A stretch of DNA of 45,758 bases. It comes from Paracoccaceae bacterium (GTDB lineage Bacteria; Pseudomonadota; Alphaproteobacteria; Rhodobacterales; Rhodobacteraceae). A program made the position numbers and the translations under genes. Positions 1-7,872 of the stretch are shown here, one piece after another. The stretch lies in the NCBI GenBank assembly GCA_013139635.1, contig WTAL01000006.1:1-45758 (forward strand), given 5' to 3'. Each line of letters begins with the position of its first letter. Position 1 is the first letter of the stretch. A model generated the notes under the pieces. The model made no database searches. It worked only from the letters and a program-made list of their open reading frames with translations, and was not told where the DNA came from.

Positions 1-107
1 ACTACATTGAAATGTTCTATAATCCAAAACGTAAACACGCTAGAAACAGGATGCTGTCGCCCGTCGAGTTCGAAAGGCAGCAGAAACGGAAGCAGCAAGG
101 CGTCTAG
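1..107 (+). mobile_element. IS3-family transposase (OrfB), C-terminal end only
   Basis: The frame opening at base 3 runs 34 codons to a TAG at 105-107. It reads as the end of an IS3-type DDE transposase: an E-M-F-Y-N stretch, basic residues K-R-K-H, then L-S-P-V-E-F-E and a Lys/Gln-rich tail. This is the usual end of the rve integrase domain, where the sequence around Y-N and S-P-x-x-F is conserved. The body of the element lies left of the window. It sits directly against a truncated gene starting near 134, so the insertion sequence probably interrupted that gene. Confidence 0.85.
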
Positions 108-111
108 GAAA

Positions 112-143
112 CTAGGGGCTATTCAAAATCTAGGGGTTATTCA
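112..143. repeat. Direct repeat at IS right end
   Basis: CTAGGGGCTATTCA (112-125) is followed four bases later by CTAGGGGTTATTCA (130-143), with one mismatch. The pair lies a few bases past the transposase stop, where the right terminal repeat of an IS3 element is expected. The exact IS boundary and any target-site duplication cannot be set without the left end. Confidence 0.5.
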
Positions 144-436
144 GAGATTACTTGGTTAGGCATTTCGACACCATCGAATATGAATTTGATTTTTCTGCAA
201 CCGACCCATTATCTATCAAAAGGGTATTGGAGAATCGCATCAAAGAATTACCTCACCACAATATTATTATTGCTCCGCTAAATACGAAGCTCTCAACACT
301 AGGCTGTGGTGCGTTTGGAATCGTGAACCCAAGGGTTCAAATTTGCTATGCGGAAGTCGAAGCCTATAATTCCAGTGAATACTCAAAAGCTGGTGACGCG
401 ATATTTTTAGTGCCATTTCGTGATTTATTTGCATGA
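134..436 (+). pseudogene. C-terminal remnant of an unknown gene cut by the IS element
   Basis: An open frame continues from the IS end (first sense codon at 134, after a TAG at 131-133) to a TGA at 434-436. The only early start is TTG at 152, without a clear ribosome-binding site. About 100 residues remain, including a motif I-I-I-A-P-L-N-T-K and a later G-C-G-A-F-G. The sequence reads like the end of a globular alpha/beta protein. I do not recognise the family. It seems to be the first member of the run that continues with the small ORF at 433, since its TGA overlaps that ATG (ATGA). Because it has lost its 5' part, any function needing the whole operon product is probably lost. Confidence 0.55.
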
Positions 437-597
437 TTGAGCTAGAACCCATCCATGATAAGGCGCGCGCGACAATACCCGACAGGCCAAATATGCTTGA
501 TTTCTTATTTGGTGATGCTAAGTTTTTGGTGGCAGCAAGACCATTACCGTGGATCACAAGACCATTACCGTGGATCATTAGGGAGCTAAGTTCATAG
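433..597 (+). CDS. Small 54-residue protein of unknown function
   Basis: ATG at 433 overlaps the TGA of the upstream remnant as ATGA, and the TAG at 595-597 abuts the ATG of the next gene at 598. This tight spacing is what a translationally coupled operon gene looks like. The product begins M-I-E-L-E-P-I-H-D and has a mixed polar first half. It ends with a repeated block R-P-L-P-W-I-T / R-P-L-P-W-I-I, encoded by an exact 21-bp tandem duplication that keeps the frame. No signal peptide or metal-binding motif is visible and no family is recognised. It lies in the same run as two ATP-grasp ligases, so a role as a peptide substrate is conceivable. It shows no known graspetide core motif. It could also be a remnant of a longer gene. 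Confidence 0.5.
   Translation: MIELEPIHDKARATIPDRPNMLDFLFGDAKFLVAARPLPWITRPLPWIIRELSS
536..577 (+). repeat. Exact 21-bp tandem duplication inside small ORF
   Basis: Bases 536-556 and 557-577 are identical (21 bp each, beginning CAAGACCATTACC). The unit is a multiple of three, so the reading frame of the small ORF at 433-597 is preserved and seven residues are duplicated. Exact identity points to a recent slippage event. Confidence 0.95.
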
Positions 598-1221
598 ATG
601 TTCGATGGCGACCCTAATACCATTAACGCGATATCTGCTGCAATGGCTGCCTTTGCGGCTCTGGTGGCAGTGTGTCTGTCCGCTTATGCGCTTGTGTCAC
701 AACGGCGGCATGATCGCGCGGCACTGAAACCAATAGCCCATACTGTCGTCTGGGACTATTCTGACCATTTGGCTGTAGAACTTCGCAATGTCGGCGTCGG
801 GCCTATGAAAATACTGCAAATAAGCATTTATTCTACAATGGGTGGCACCACATTTTCGACGATTGTCGAGCATTTCCGCGAGAAAGATATACCGATAAAG
901 TGGACCCACTTTGCTGGAAATCTAGAAGGCCGCATTCTAGCTCCCGGCGACCGGACAAAGCTTGTTTTGCTTAAAGGGTCGGTTGAAGATAATGGGTTTA
1001 TCGAAGACAGAAACGCTGCTCGAAAGGAACTTGCAAAGCTAACTGTTACAATTGAGTATCAAGATATCTTCAATGTTATTCAGGAGGTGTCTTCAAAATC
1101 TCTCTCCCTCTTTGGGCGGCATTATTTCTTTTACAACTACGAAACCCAGTCTCTCGATATCAAAAGACCCGTTGAATCTGTTTCGAGTTGGCATATGGAT
1201 GAAAATGATGATGGAGCCTAA
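598..1221 (+). CDS. Membrane-anchored protein of unknown function
   Basis: A 207-residue protein. Residues about 10-32 are hydrophobic and rich in Ala/Val, forming one N-terminal membrane anchor, followed by a basic R-R-H-D-R stretch that would stay in the cytoplasm. The rest (about 45-190) alternates short beta-type strands with polar loops and contains L-R-N-V-G-V-G-P, a turn pattern seen in many small membrane-tethered proteins of accessory islands. No catalytic motif is visible. The ATG directly follows the TAG of the small ORF upstream. The gap to the downstream ATP-grasp gene is 92 bp, so co-transcription is likely. The base composition is AT-richer than the core genes to the right, which suits a transferred island. 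The family is not recognised. Confidence 0.6.
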   Translation: MFDGDPNTINAISAAMAAFAALVAVCLSAYALVSQRRHDRAALKPIAHTVVWDYSDHLAVELRNVGVGPMKILQISIYSTMGGTTFSTIVEHFREKDIPIKWTHFAGNLEGRILAPGDRTKLVLLKGSVEDNGFIEDRNAARKELAKLTVTIEYQDIFNVIQEVSSKSLSLFGRHYFFYNYETQSLDIKRPVESVSSWHMDENDDGA

Positions 1222-1313
1222 GGTAGTAAATATTAAGTGGTCTTTATCAACGTAGGTCAGAGTATTTTGTGCGGTTAGGCCGTGAAACCTTTTGCAGATA
1301 GTGGAAACTAGCA

Positions 1314-2360
1314 ATGATTGAAAGAAGTCAGAACTATTTGGCGAATATTTTGAGCACGCTTTGTGCTGAGATAGGAGCAAGTCTTTTTCTTGAACCCGTT
1401 TTTCAACGAGCAGGTTACATAGAATTTAAGAACGGCAAGAAAGTCTTTTTCAAAGGAACATCGTTTGACATCAATGGTCAAGGTGCTGCACAGATAGCGA
1501 AAGACAAAGACTACTCGGCAAGGTTCTTGGCTATGTCGGGCTTGCAGGTTCCCGAGGGAGTTCTTTGTTTTTCGCCTCGATTTACTGAAAAAATGATGCG
1601 TAAGAATGCAGAAGCCGCCAGGCAGCTAACATCGTTTTCAAACGCCATCGCATTTGCTGAGCAACACGGCTACCCTCTTATCGTAAAACCTAACGAGGGA
1701 TCAGAGGGTGATGGTGTTAGGCGTATAGTTGGGGTTGAGGACCTATGTTTGCACATCAGCAAGCTTTTCAATGAACATGAGCGCGTATTAGTACAACGAC
1801 AATATGATGGTTCAGACTATAGGGTAGTTGTTCTCGACGGAAATGTCATTTCAGCCTATAGGCGAATTCCATTGAATATTGTTGGGGATGGAACAGCCTC
1901 TGTAATTGACCTGATGCAGGCAAAGGCAAAAGAAATCAAAAATTCTGGGAGAAACCCAACACTGGTGTTGGACCAATTCGCTATAAGCGAATTCCTCGCT
2001 GTATCGGGCCGTAGTTCGACGGATATTCCCGGAGATGGAGAGGTTTGGCCTCTTTTACCAAACGCAAACCTCTCAATGGGCGGTGAAATTGAAGATGTAA
2101 CTGATGTGATTTGCCCTGAGTTTTCTGAGATTTCTGCACAAGCGGCCTCCGCGTTAGGATTACGATATGCTGGAGTGGATATCTTGTGTAGCGGTATTCA
2201 CCAATTCGATCCGTCTTACATCGTTCTAGAGGTTAACTCGGCTCCAGGCCTGAACAATTTTGGGCGCTCCGGAAAACGGAAAAACGATAAAGTGGTAGAG
2301 CTTTATCGTGTTCTAATTGAAAATTTAATGAAGGAACAGAATTATGACGAAAAACAATGA
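1314..2360 (+). CDS. ATP-grasp ligase, cyanophycin synthetase/GshAB-like module
   Basis: A 348-residue ATP-grasp enzyme. ATP-grasp proteins activate a carboxylate as acyl phosphate and join it to an amine or thiol. Visible parts: residues 50-85 form the pre-grasp segment (K-D-K-D-Y-S-A-R-F-L), Lys125 in I-V-K-P-N-E-G-S-E-G-D-G is the ATP lysine with its Gly loop, D-Y-R at 168-170, I-V-G-D-G-T at 189-194 (a pattern shared with cyanophycin synthetase and GshAB), and E-V-N at 306-308 for metal binding. The long N-terminal domain of cyanophycin synthetase and the Mur-ligase half are absent, so this is a stand-alone module. The next ATP-grasp gene overlaps it by 17 bp. Substrate unknown. Confidence 0.8.
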   Translation: MIERSQNYLANILSTLCAEIGASLFLEPVFQRAGYIEFKNGKKVFFKGTSFDINGQGAAQIAKDKDYSARFLAMSGLQVPEGVLCFSPRFTEKMMRKNAEAARQLTSFSNAIAFAEQHGYPLIVKPNEGSEGDGVRRIVGVEDLCLHISKLFNEHERVLVQRQYDGSDYRVVVLDGNVISAYRRIPLNIVGDGTASVIDLMQAKAKEIKNSGRNPTLVLDQFAISEFLAVSGRSSTDIPGDGEVWPLLPNANLSMGGEIEDVTDVICPEFSEISAQAASALGLRYAGVDILCSGIHQFDPSYIVLEVNSAPGLNNFGRSGKRKNDKVVELYRVLIENLMKEQNYDEKQ

Positions 2361-3276
2361 GCGCGTTTTCGTTGGGTGCCTTAAGCAATATTGTCGAACA
2401 AATGATGTTGACCTTAAATCCTACTCACATGATTGGATTTTTCATCTTTCTAAGGGAGGACATGACCACATCATTATCGGGTATGATCTCGGTGTAAACT
2501 CGTCATCTTCAGCCCAAGTTTGTTCTGACAAAGCTGCAACATTCAGTGTTTTGGACGGCAGCCGTATCACGTGCGTGCCTCACCACTTGTTTCTCGAACC
2601 GTGGAAAATGCAGTTTGTTGAAAAAGACGGTAATTGGGGCGAAATTATTAGTCTTCATGATTTTTACGGAGGGCGAACAGTTATTAAGCAAAACGATGGG
2701 ACTGGAGGAAGAAGTGTATTCTTAATCGAAAATAGGAATGAACTTGAGGCTGCGGTATTAGATATATTCTCAAAAGAAAACAGTGTGGCGCTTTCCCCGT
2801 TTCTTGAAATCGATCATGAAATCAGGTTTTATGTCTCTCAAGGACAGGTGGTCCTGTGCTATGAAAAGCTAAGGCCCTTCGTAATAGGTGATGGGACTAG
2901 TTCTGTATTCGATCTGGCTGAGCTTTCCAGCATAGACCTGAAATCCAGTAATTTCGAAGAAATTGAATGGAATCATGTCCCCTCCAAAGATGAAAAATAT
3001 CTATTGAATTGGAGGCATAATCTTGGCGGCGGAGCTGGTTTGAAACGCTTGAAGAGCGATATTTTCCCTGAAGCATGCGACCTTGCACTGAATGCCTTCC
3101 GAACTCTTGGGCTAAAACTTGCGTCCGTGGATGTTGTTTTTGCTAACGGAAATTGGCTGGTTTTAGAAGTTAACACGGGGATTATGATCGAAAAAGCCTA
3201 TCAAATTGGAGCCATTTCAAGAGTAGAAGCCCAAGAAATATACGATGAAATGCTGAGCCATCTGGAATTCAACTAA
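2344..3276 (+). CDS. Second ATP-grasp ligase of the pair
   Basis: A 310-residue protein overlapping the previous gene by 17 bp. Its ATG lies inside the last codons of the upstream frame, which implies translational coupling. ATP-grasp signatures: Lys115 in V-I-K-Q-N-D-G-T-G-G, E-I-R-F-Y-V (159-164), V-I-G-D-G-T (180-185) and the metal-binding E-V-N (275-277). The first 100 residues differ clearly from the neighbour, so the two are not a simple recent duplication, though they share the GDGT and EVN layout. Two coupled ATP-grasp enzymes often act in sequence on one scaffold, as in microviridin or amino-acid ligation pathways. Which acceptor is used here cannot be read from the sequence. Confidence 0.75.
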   Translation: MTKNNERVFVGCLKQYCRTNDVDLKSYSHDWIFHLSKGGHDHIIIGYDLGVNSSSSAQVCSDKAATFSVLDGSRITCVPHHLFLEPWKMQFVEKDGNWGEIISLHDFYGGRTVIKQNDGTGGRSVFLIENRNELEAAVLDIFSKENSVALSPFLEIDHEIRFYVSQGQVVLCYEKLRPFVIGDGTSSVFDLAELSSIDLKSSNFEEIEWNHVPSKDEKYLLNWRHNLGGGAGLKRLKSDIFPEACDLALNAFRTLGLKLASVDVVFANGNWLVLEVNTGIMIEKAYQIGAISRVEAQEIYDEMLSHLEFN

Positions 3277-3309
3277 AGGCATTAATGAAAATTTTCCTGG
3301 GGATGCAAC

Positions 3310-3351
3310 GGGGGCTTTGTCCCCTTGCCAAGTGGTGGGGGCTGACCCCAC
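3310..3351. terminator. Two G/C hairpins downstream of the ATP-grasp pair
   Basis: GGGG..CCCC around CTTTGT (3311-3324) and GTGGGG-GCTGA-CCCCAC (3335-3351) form two short stem-loops 34 bp after the last stop codon. No U-run follows, so a role as an mRNA 3'-end stabiliser or REP-like element is as likely as termination. Confidence 0.4.
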
Positions 3352-4073
3352 ACACCTTGCCTTGCCTTGTTTCTCTGACCCTTACCCCCTCTCTACTTTT
3401 AGTCATTTGCGGGATTGGCTTGCGGGCAGAGTAAAGCCAACAAGAGAAATGCTGGGGATATAGAAATTGGAATTAGGGACATTGAAAGCTTATTTGGTGG
3501 TGCGTGCTTAATTGAGCAGATCGAAAGAGTAATTCGAACACCCAAGAACAATTCCTATTTGTCACACCCGCCGCCGTTTATTCTGGGCGTGACAAAGCCA
3601 TCATTAGAGAAAGGAAAAAGATCAAGAAACTGACAATCCAGAAACGCCGCTTGCAACATCAAAAACAAGCTGCATAATCAATTACACAAACGAACCAAAG
3701 CCTCCAAAACTCAAACCGCTCTGATGTCCCATTTTATTTGACGACGGACAATTTCCAAAAGAAACTCGAATGGGTTTCAAACTGCCATTTCGGGTTTACA
3801 CCTATTTTCATGGAGTGAATGTCCTTTCCGTCTACTTCTCGTCCGATCAATAAGGCTTCGAAGCGTCCCGCTTTGCCACCATTTATTTACGGCCGGCTGC
3901 ATTGCCCTGATTGTCGCGAACCTTACTGCGCATTCCTGAAAGTTAACCTTCCGTGCATCCCGTGGCTCAAAACACCTGTTCCCGAACGTGCGCGGCGCTG
4001 CCACATAGGCGGGTATCAACCCGCACAAAAATGGCAAAAGACAGCAAGGGGCGTGGGCGCACTTCGCCAGTAT
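3352..4073. other. Long stretch without a convincing gene
   Basis: About 720 bp between the ATP-grasp operon and the minus-strand operon at 4074. Short open frames exist (for example + 3415-3633 and - 3777-4037), but none has a good ribosome-binding site, recognisable motif or natural composition. There is an imperfect inverted repeat around TTGTCAC (3559) and GTGACAA (3589-3595). Composition shifts from AT-rich to the GC-richer core across this stretch, so it is probably the island boundary. Confidence 0.5.
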
Positions 4074-4880
4074 TCAAGCAGAGATTTTGAGCCAGGTGGC
4101 CACTTCGACCAGCACCCGCGCGGTCAGGGCCGAAACGGAACTTCGTTCAATAACCATTGGGCCTTCGAGGCTCGCCGGCGAGAACAGAATCCATGTTTCA
4201 TCATCTGCGGTGGTCATAATGCTGTAGGGGCGCGCTGTCCGGGCGACGTTGTCGGAGCAATAAAGAATGCTCAACATGCCAGCGGTGGCGGGCTCTGCCA
4301 TTGCCCGCTGAATTGAGGCCGCGTCTTGCGCTGAGGCGCCCAGCTTAACCAGACTAGCGACCGCCTGATCGGTTTGCCCTTTTGTCGCGAGCTGGTGAAC
4401 TGCATTCAGAGCCTCTTGGTTTGAGTCAATGCGTGTACCGGCTTGCACTGGGCTGCGCGCGGCACCCAAAAAACCAACGCAGGCGAGGGTGGCCGCCGTA
4501 AGATCGGCATAGCGTGTTAGCTCAAACATGCCGTCGGGGTGGCGTGTCATCCCAAGGACCGTATCTTTTGCCATATGAACTGTCAGCCTGCGCAACCCGT
4601 CACCCTCTTTGCGCTGGGCCAGCAGCACAAGGGCTGGGTCCGCAAGTGTGAGCACGGCGGATACCACCTCGTCTGTAAAGTTGAGGCCCTTATCCGGGGT
4701 TTCGACGAGCCGACCGGCCTCGGAAAGGCGCGCTGCGCCATCAGCATACCAAGTCTTGGGGTCGCCATCTGCTTCTGTGGTCGGCAAAAAAGGGTCGCGC
4801 CCCCAGCCGACAACGTCGACGGTTTCTGAATAGGAAAACGCGTAGGCCAATTCTGAGGGGTGCATCGTGATTGTGGTCAT
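4074..4880 (-). CDS. Unknown protein with EspG-like layout, partner of the 507-residue protein
   Basis: A 268-residue soluble protein with no signal peptide or membrane segment. It starts three bases after the stop of the 507-residue gene, so the two are one operon. The layout runs strand-rich front half with L-A-D-P-A-L-V-L-L-A (about 80-95), then L-V-K-L-G-A-S-A-Q-D-A-A-S-I (about 172-190), then A-M-A-E-P-A and a final beta meander W-I-L-F-S-P-A. This order resembles, by eye, the two-fold repeat of EspG chaperones of actinobacterial ESX systems, which bind helical PE/PPE clients. That resemblance is my inference and rests on no alignment. Otherwise it is an uncharacterised protein; a role as chaperone or immunity partner of its neighbour fits the context. 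Confidence 0.6.
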   Translation of the reverse strand: MTTITMHPSELAYAFSYSETVDVVGWGRDPFLPTTEADGDPKTWYADGAARLSEAGRLVETPDKGLNFTDEVVSAVLTLADPALVLLAQRKEGDGLRRLTVHMAKDTVLGMTRHPDGMFELTRYADLTAATLACVGFLGAARSPVQAGTRIDSNQEALNAVHQLATKGQTDQAVASLVKLGASAQDAASIQRAMAEPATAGMLSILYCSDNVARTARPYSIMTTADDETWILFSPASLEGPMVIERSSVSALTARVLVEVATWLKISA

Positions 4881-4883
4881 GGG

Positions 4884-6407
4884 TTAGTTCCAGATGAAAT
4901 TTGCGATAGCATCGAGTTTCTCTCCTACGCCTTCGCCAAACGAGCCGACGGCGTCAGAAACATTCTCAATGGTTTCGACAACAGTTTCCGAGACCTTCTC
5001 AAAACCGTCTTCAAGCGCGTCGCTGGCTTCGAGCATTTCGGCTTGGGCTTCGTCAACGAGATCTTGAAGGTCCTGTGCGGCTTCTGCAGCAGCATCTTCC
5101 ATATCGGACCTAAGCGCGTCTGCTTTGTCCGAAAGCTCTTGCTTGGCGTCTTCGATGGCAGAGACGATCTCGTCAATCTGGTCTGAAGCGCCATCGCGGG
5201 CGCTCTCGAGGGCCTGTTCAAGAGCAACAAGCCCTTCATCAAAGCGCGCCTCGATATACTCGTCTCCGGCTTCCACGATCCAGTATCCGATTCCGCTCAA
5301 TTGGCCTGTAAAGGGAAGGATTTCGTTTTCCCAACTTTGGGGCAATAGCTCGATGGCCGAGGTCACCATGGCTTCAATTTCACTGCCCCGATAATTATAA
5401 CCCGGGCCTTCATCGTGGAAGGAATCGAGATAGCCCGCCGCGTCATGCACTGTGCCGTGTAGCGCAACCGGATTATCAGGCGAAAGATGCGGAGATGCAA
5501 CGCTGCCGATAAGCATATTACCCGGGCCAACCAGGCCACCTGTCGGGCTTAGGAGCGTGGCAAAAACTTCGTGAATGCCCAGCGCATCTCCCAAAACCTT
5601 GCCAAACATCAGTTGCTCGCGAGAGCCAACAAAATCTGGGTGTAATTTTTCATCGACGGGGTCAATGTCGCCCTTTTCGCCCTCTTTGCCAATGGCATCG
5701 CGCTGTTTGCACAGGATCAGAAAGCGTGCATAGTCAGCGTCAAGGTCGGCAACGGTTGGTGGTTCACCAACGATTTCCGCGAGTTCGGTTAATACCTCGG
5801 TGCGGTTCGCGCCTGAAAGGCCCTTTTCAATTTTCTTGATCACGTCTCTAAGCTCTGGGGTGCCCTCTCCCTTGAGCGGTATGGTCATGAGCGCTTCCAT
5901 ATACTCTTCGGTAAACACCTCATCAATGTTTTCATCTGCGAGGCTGATTTCCATGAGCTCTTCGGTGGTGAGGCCGTTAAGGCGCTCGTTTTCCACCTGT
6001 TTCAGGAACAGGTCCACGAGCCTTTCCAGCTCTTGAGTGCGGCTTAACGCGGTCGCATAATCTTCTACGCTGGCGGCTTGATCAACCTTTGAAACGGCAA
6101 CAGATATAGCGCGTTTGTCTTGACCAAAGGCCGCGTCTTCGTTGGCCTCAACTTTGCCAAGGTCAGTGGCGAGCTTGGTGCGAAGCTTTTCATAGGCCGT
6201 TTTGTTGGCGCCCCATGTTCGTAATTTTTCCGTAATCAGCTGCTGCGTCGTGTTGATCAGGCTTTCGACCTGATTAATCTCGGCTTGCTCTTCGTCGTCA
6301 ACAACACCATCATTCGCACGGGCCTCTGCTTGCAATGCCCTCAATTGGTCCCGCAACTGTGGTATCTGCGCTTCGGCATTGCGGATCGTTTCAATATTTG
6401 AGGTCAT
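4884..6407 (-). CDS. Acidic coiled-coil protein with central Gly/His/Asp module
   Basis: A 507-residue protein without signal peptide. Residues 1-140 are helical and acidic, with an N-D-G-V-V-D-D-E-E stretch. Residues 255-345 form a globular core with G-G-L-V-G-P-G-N (290-297), H-G-T-V-H-D-A-A-G-Y (317-326) and G-P-G-Y-N-Y (334-339). Residues about 385-507 are a very acidic Ala/Glu/Asp-rich coiled coil ending in A-N-F-I-W-N. The Gly loop followed by His-Asp and Tyr recalls phospholipase A2 active sites of bacterial type (HD..GY). The spacing is not identical, so an enzymatic role is only a suggestion. The gene leads a two-gene operon with the EspG-like protein. It could be an exported effector or structural protein delivered by a system encoded elsewhere. 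Confidence 0.6.
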   Translation of the reverse strand: MTSNIETIRNAEAQIPQLRDQLRALQAEARANDGVVDDEEQAEINQVESLINTTQQLITEKLRTWGANKTAYEKLRTKLATDLGKVEANEDAAFGQDKRAISVAVSKVDQAASVEDYATALSRTQELERLVDLFLKQVENERLNGLTTEELMEISLADENIDEVFTEEYMEALMTIPLKGEGTPELRDVIKKIEKGLSGANRTEVLTELAEIVGEPPTVADLDADYARFLILCKQRDAIGKEGEKGDIDPVDEKLHPDFVGSREQLMFGKVLGDALGIHEVFATLLSPTGGLVGPGNMLIGSVASPHLSPDNPVALHGTVHDAAGYLDSFHDEGPGYNYRGSEIEAMVTSAIELLPQSWENEILPFTGQLSGIGYWIVEAGDEYIEARFDEGLVALEQALESARDGASDQIDEIVSAIEDAKQELSDKADALRSDMEDAAAEAAQDLQDLVDEAQAEMLEASDALEDGFEKVSETVVETIENVSDAVGSFGEGVGEKLDAIANFIWN

Positions 6408-6612
6408 ATTACTAATTCCACTCGATTCTCCCGTATCCGACTAGAACTTACATCGAACTGCACCAGTATAGGTTGTGATTTTTATTTGGCAAGGCTGCTT
6501 GTGCGCGGGTTTTTCTGTGCCACCGAACCCATAGTATTGATTAGTATACTTGCTTTGCCATCCTAAAACCGCAAGCTTGCCCACGGGCACCGCTTTCTTG
6601 AAAGGCCAAAAC

Positions 6613-7872
6613 ATGAATGAACGTCTTGCGCCTGGCCCAGATGGCGCCACTGGTTTTTGGCTGGATGATACTGGGCATCACACTTGGCTTAAAGCCAACG
6701 CTGTGCGCCAGTTTGCCTTTTTCTCGGCAAGCCTTCGCAATGGGCCGGGGTTCCATATTTTAGGCCAAAATGGCGCGCCATTGCCTGATAATACACAAGA
6801 ATTAATCACAACCACGCGGTTGGTTCATTCTTATGCCTTAGCAAAACAAGTTGGCTACGCAGATGCAGACCGTATAATTGACCAAGGCATGGCGTATTTG
6901 AAAAGCCATCACCATGATCCGGTTCATGGCGGCTATATCTGGTCTTTGGACGGTGATACAATTGTTGAGGGGAAAAAGCTGGCCTACGGGCATGCCTTTG
7001 TTTTGCTGGCGGCCTCAAGCGCTAAAATGGCGGGCCATCCTGATGCGGATGCCATGCTTGCCGATGTTAGTGAAATTCTGGGCAAGCATTTTTGGGAAGA
7101 GGACGCTGGCCTTTTTGCGGATGAGTGGAATCGTGATTGGTCTCCGTTTTCGGCCTATCGCGGCATGAATGCCAATATGCACGGCGTGGAAGCCTTGCTA
7201 ACTGCCTTTGAGGCCACCAAGCAATGTGTTTACCTGCAACGGGCTGGTCGGATACTGAGCTTTTTTACCGAAAAAATTGCACCAGCGGCTGGGTGGCGAC
7301 TGCCGGAGCATTATACGAAAGCATGGGCGCCAGACCGCGCCTATGCGGGGGACCCGATGTTTCGTCCTGCCGGCACCACGCCGGGCCATTCCTTCGAAAT
7401 GGGGCGCTTGTTATTGCAGCACTGGGATCTATGCGGCCGCCCCGAAACCGATGCACCCAAACGCGCCCGCCACTTGATAGAGACCGCGCTAGCGGATGCA
7501 TGGCGAGACGATGGCGGTTTTGCCTATACGCTGGGGTTTGATGGCCGCGTTGGGGTTTCAGCGCGTTATTGGTGGCCCGTTACCGAAGCTATTGGGGCGA
7601 TTGCCAGCTTGATAAAACTAGAGCGCCGCGCGGCAGATGAAATTTGGTATCGGCGGTTATGGCACTTTGCCAATGCTCATTTTATTGACCATGAGCGCGG
7701 CGGCTGGTTTCCTGAAATTGATGAATCTGGTGCCGCAGCACATACTATATTTAGAGGTAAGCCCGATATTTACCACGCGGTTCAGGCCTGTATTTTTCCA
7801 CAAGCCAAGGGCTTGTCAAACCAAATTCTGGAGCTGGGCGCAGGGCTAAAGCGCGCGCCAGCCGATATCTGA
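6613..7872 (+). CDS. AGE-family sugar isomerase/epimerase
   Basis: A 419-residue (alpha/alpha)6-barrel enzyme of the N-acylglucosamine 2-epimerase/YihS/mannose isomerase superfamily, which interconverts aldoses and ketoses or 2-epimers. The ATG at 6613 is preceded by GAAAGG at good distance; an upstream in-frame start at 6550 adds residues of no family character. Family marks: R-L-V-H-S-Y (69-74), Y-G-H-A-F (125-129), N-A-N-M-H-G-V-E-A (186-194, His190), T-P-G-H-S-F-E (256-262, His259), W-W-P-V-T-E-A (320-326) and D-I-Y-H-A-V (385-390, His388). These match the catalytic His positions of YihS-type isomerases. The length is normal. The substrate (mannose, cellobiose, sulfoquinovose or other) is not readable. 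Its 3' end overlaps purD by 27 bp in convergent orientation. Confidence 0.85.
   Translation: MNERLAPGPDGATGFWLDDTGHHTWLKANAVRQFAFFSASLRNGPGFHILGQNGAPLPDNTQELITTTRLVHSYALAKQVGYADADRIIDQGMAYLKSHHHDPVHGGYIWSLDGDTIVEGKKLAYGHAFVLLAASSAKMAGHPDADAMLADVSEILGKHFWEEDAGLFADEWNRDWSPFSAYRGMNANMHGVEALLTAFEATKQCVYLQRAGRILSFFTEKIAPAAGWRLPEHYTKAWAPDRAYAGDPMFRPAGTTPGHSFEMGRLLLQHWDLCGRPETDAPKRARHLIETALADAWRDDGGFAYTLGFDGRVGVSARYWWPVTEAIGAIASLIKLERRAADEIWYRRLWHFANAHFIDHERGGWFPEIDESGAAAHTIFRGKPDIYHAVQACIFPQAKGLSNQILELGAGLKRAPADI

Noticed and set aside
433-597. Small ORF as a graspetide (microviridin-type) precursor
   Set aside because: No repeated Thr/Ser-plus-Asp/Glu core is present, and the ligases resemble cyanophycin synthetase/GshAB modules more than RimK-type graspetide ligases. 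Kept only as a weak idea.
3415-3633. 72-codon open frame after the ATP-grasp operon
   Set aside because: No clear ribosome-binding site, no recognisable motif, and it lies in a region of mixed composition.
3777-4037. 86-codon minus-strand open frame
   Set aside because: Cys/Arg-rich, unnatural composition; overlapped by an equally poor plus-strand frame.
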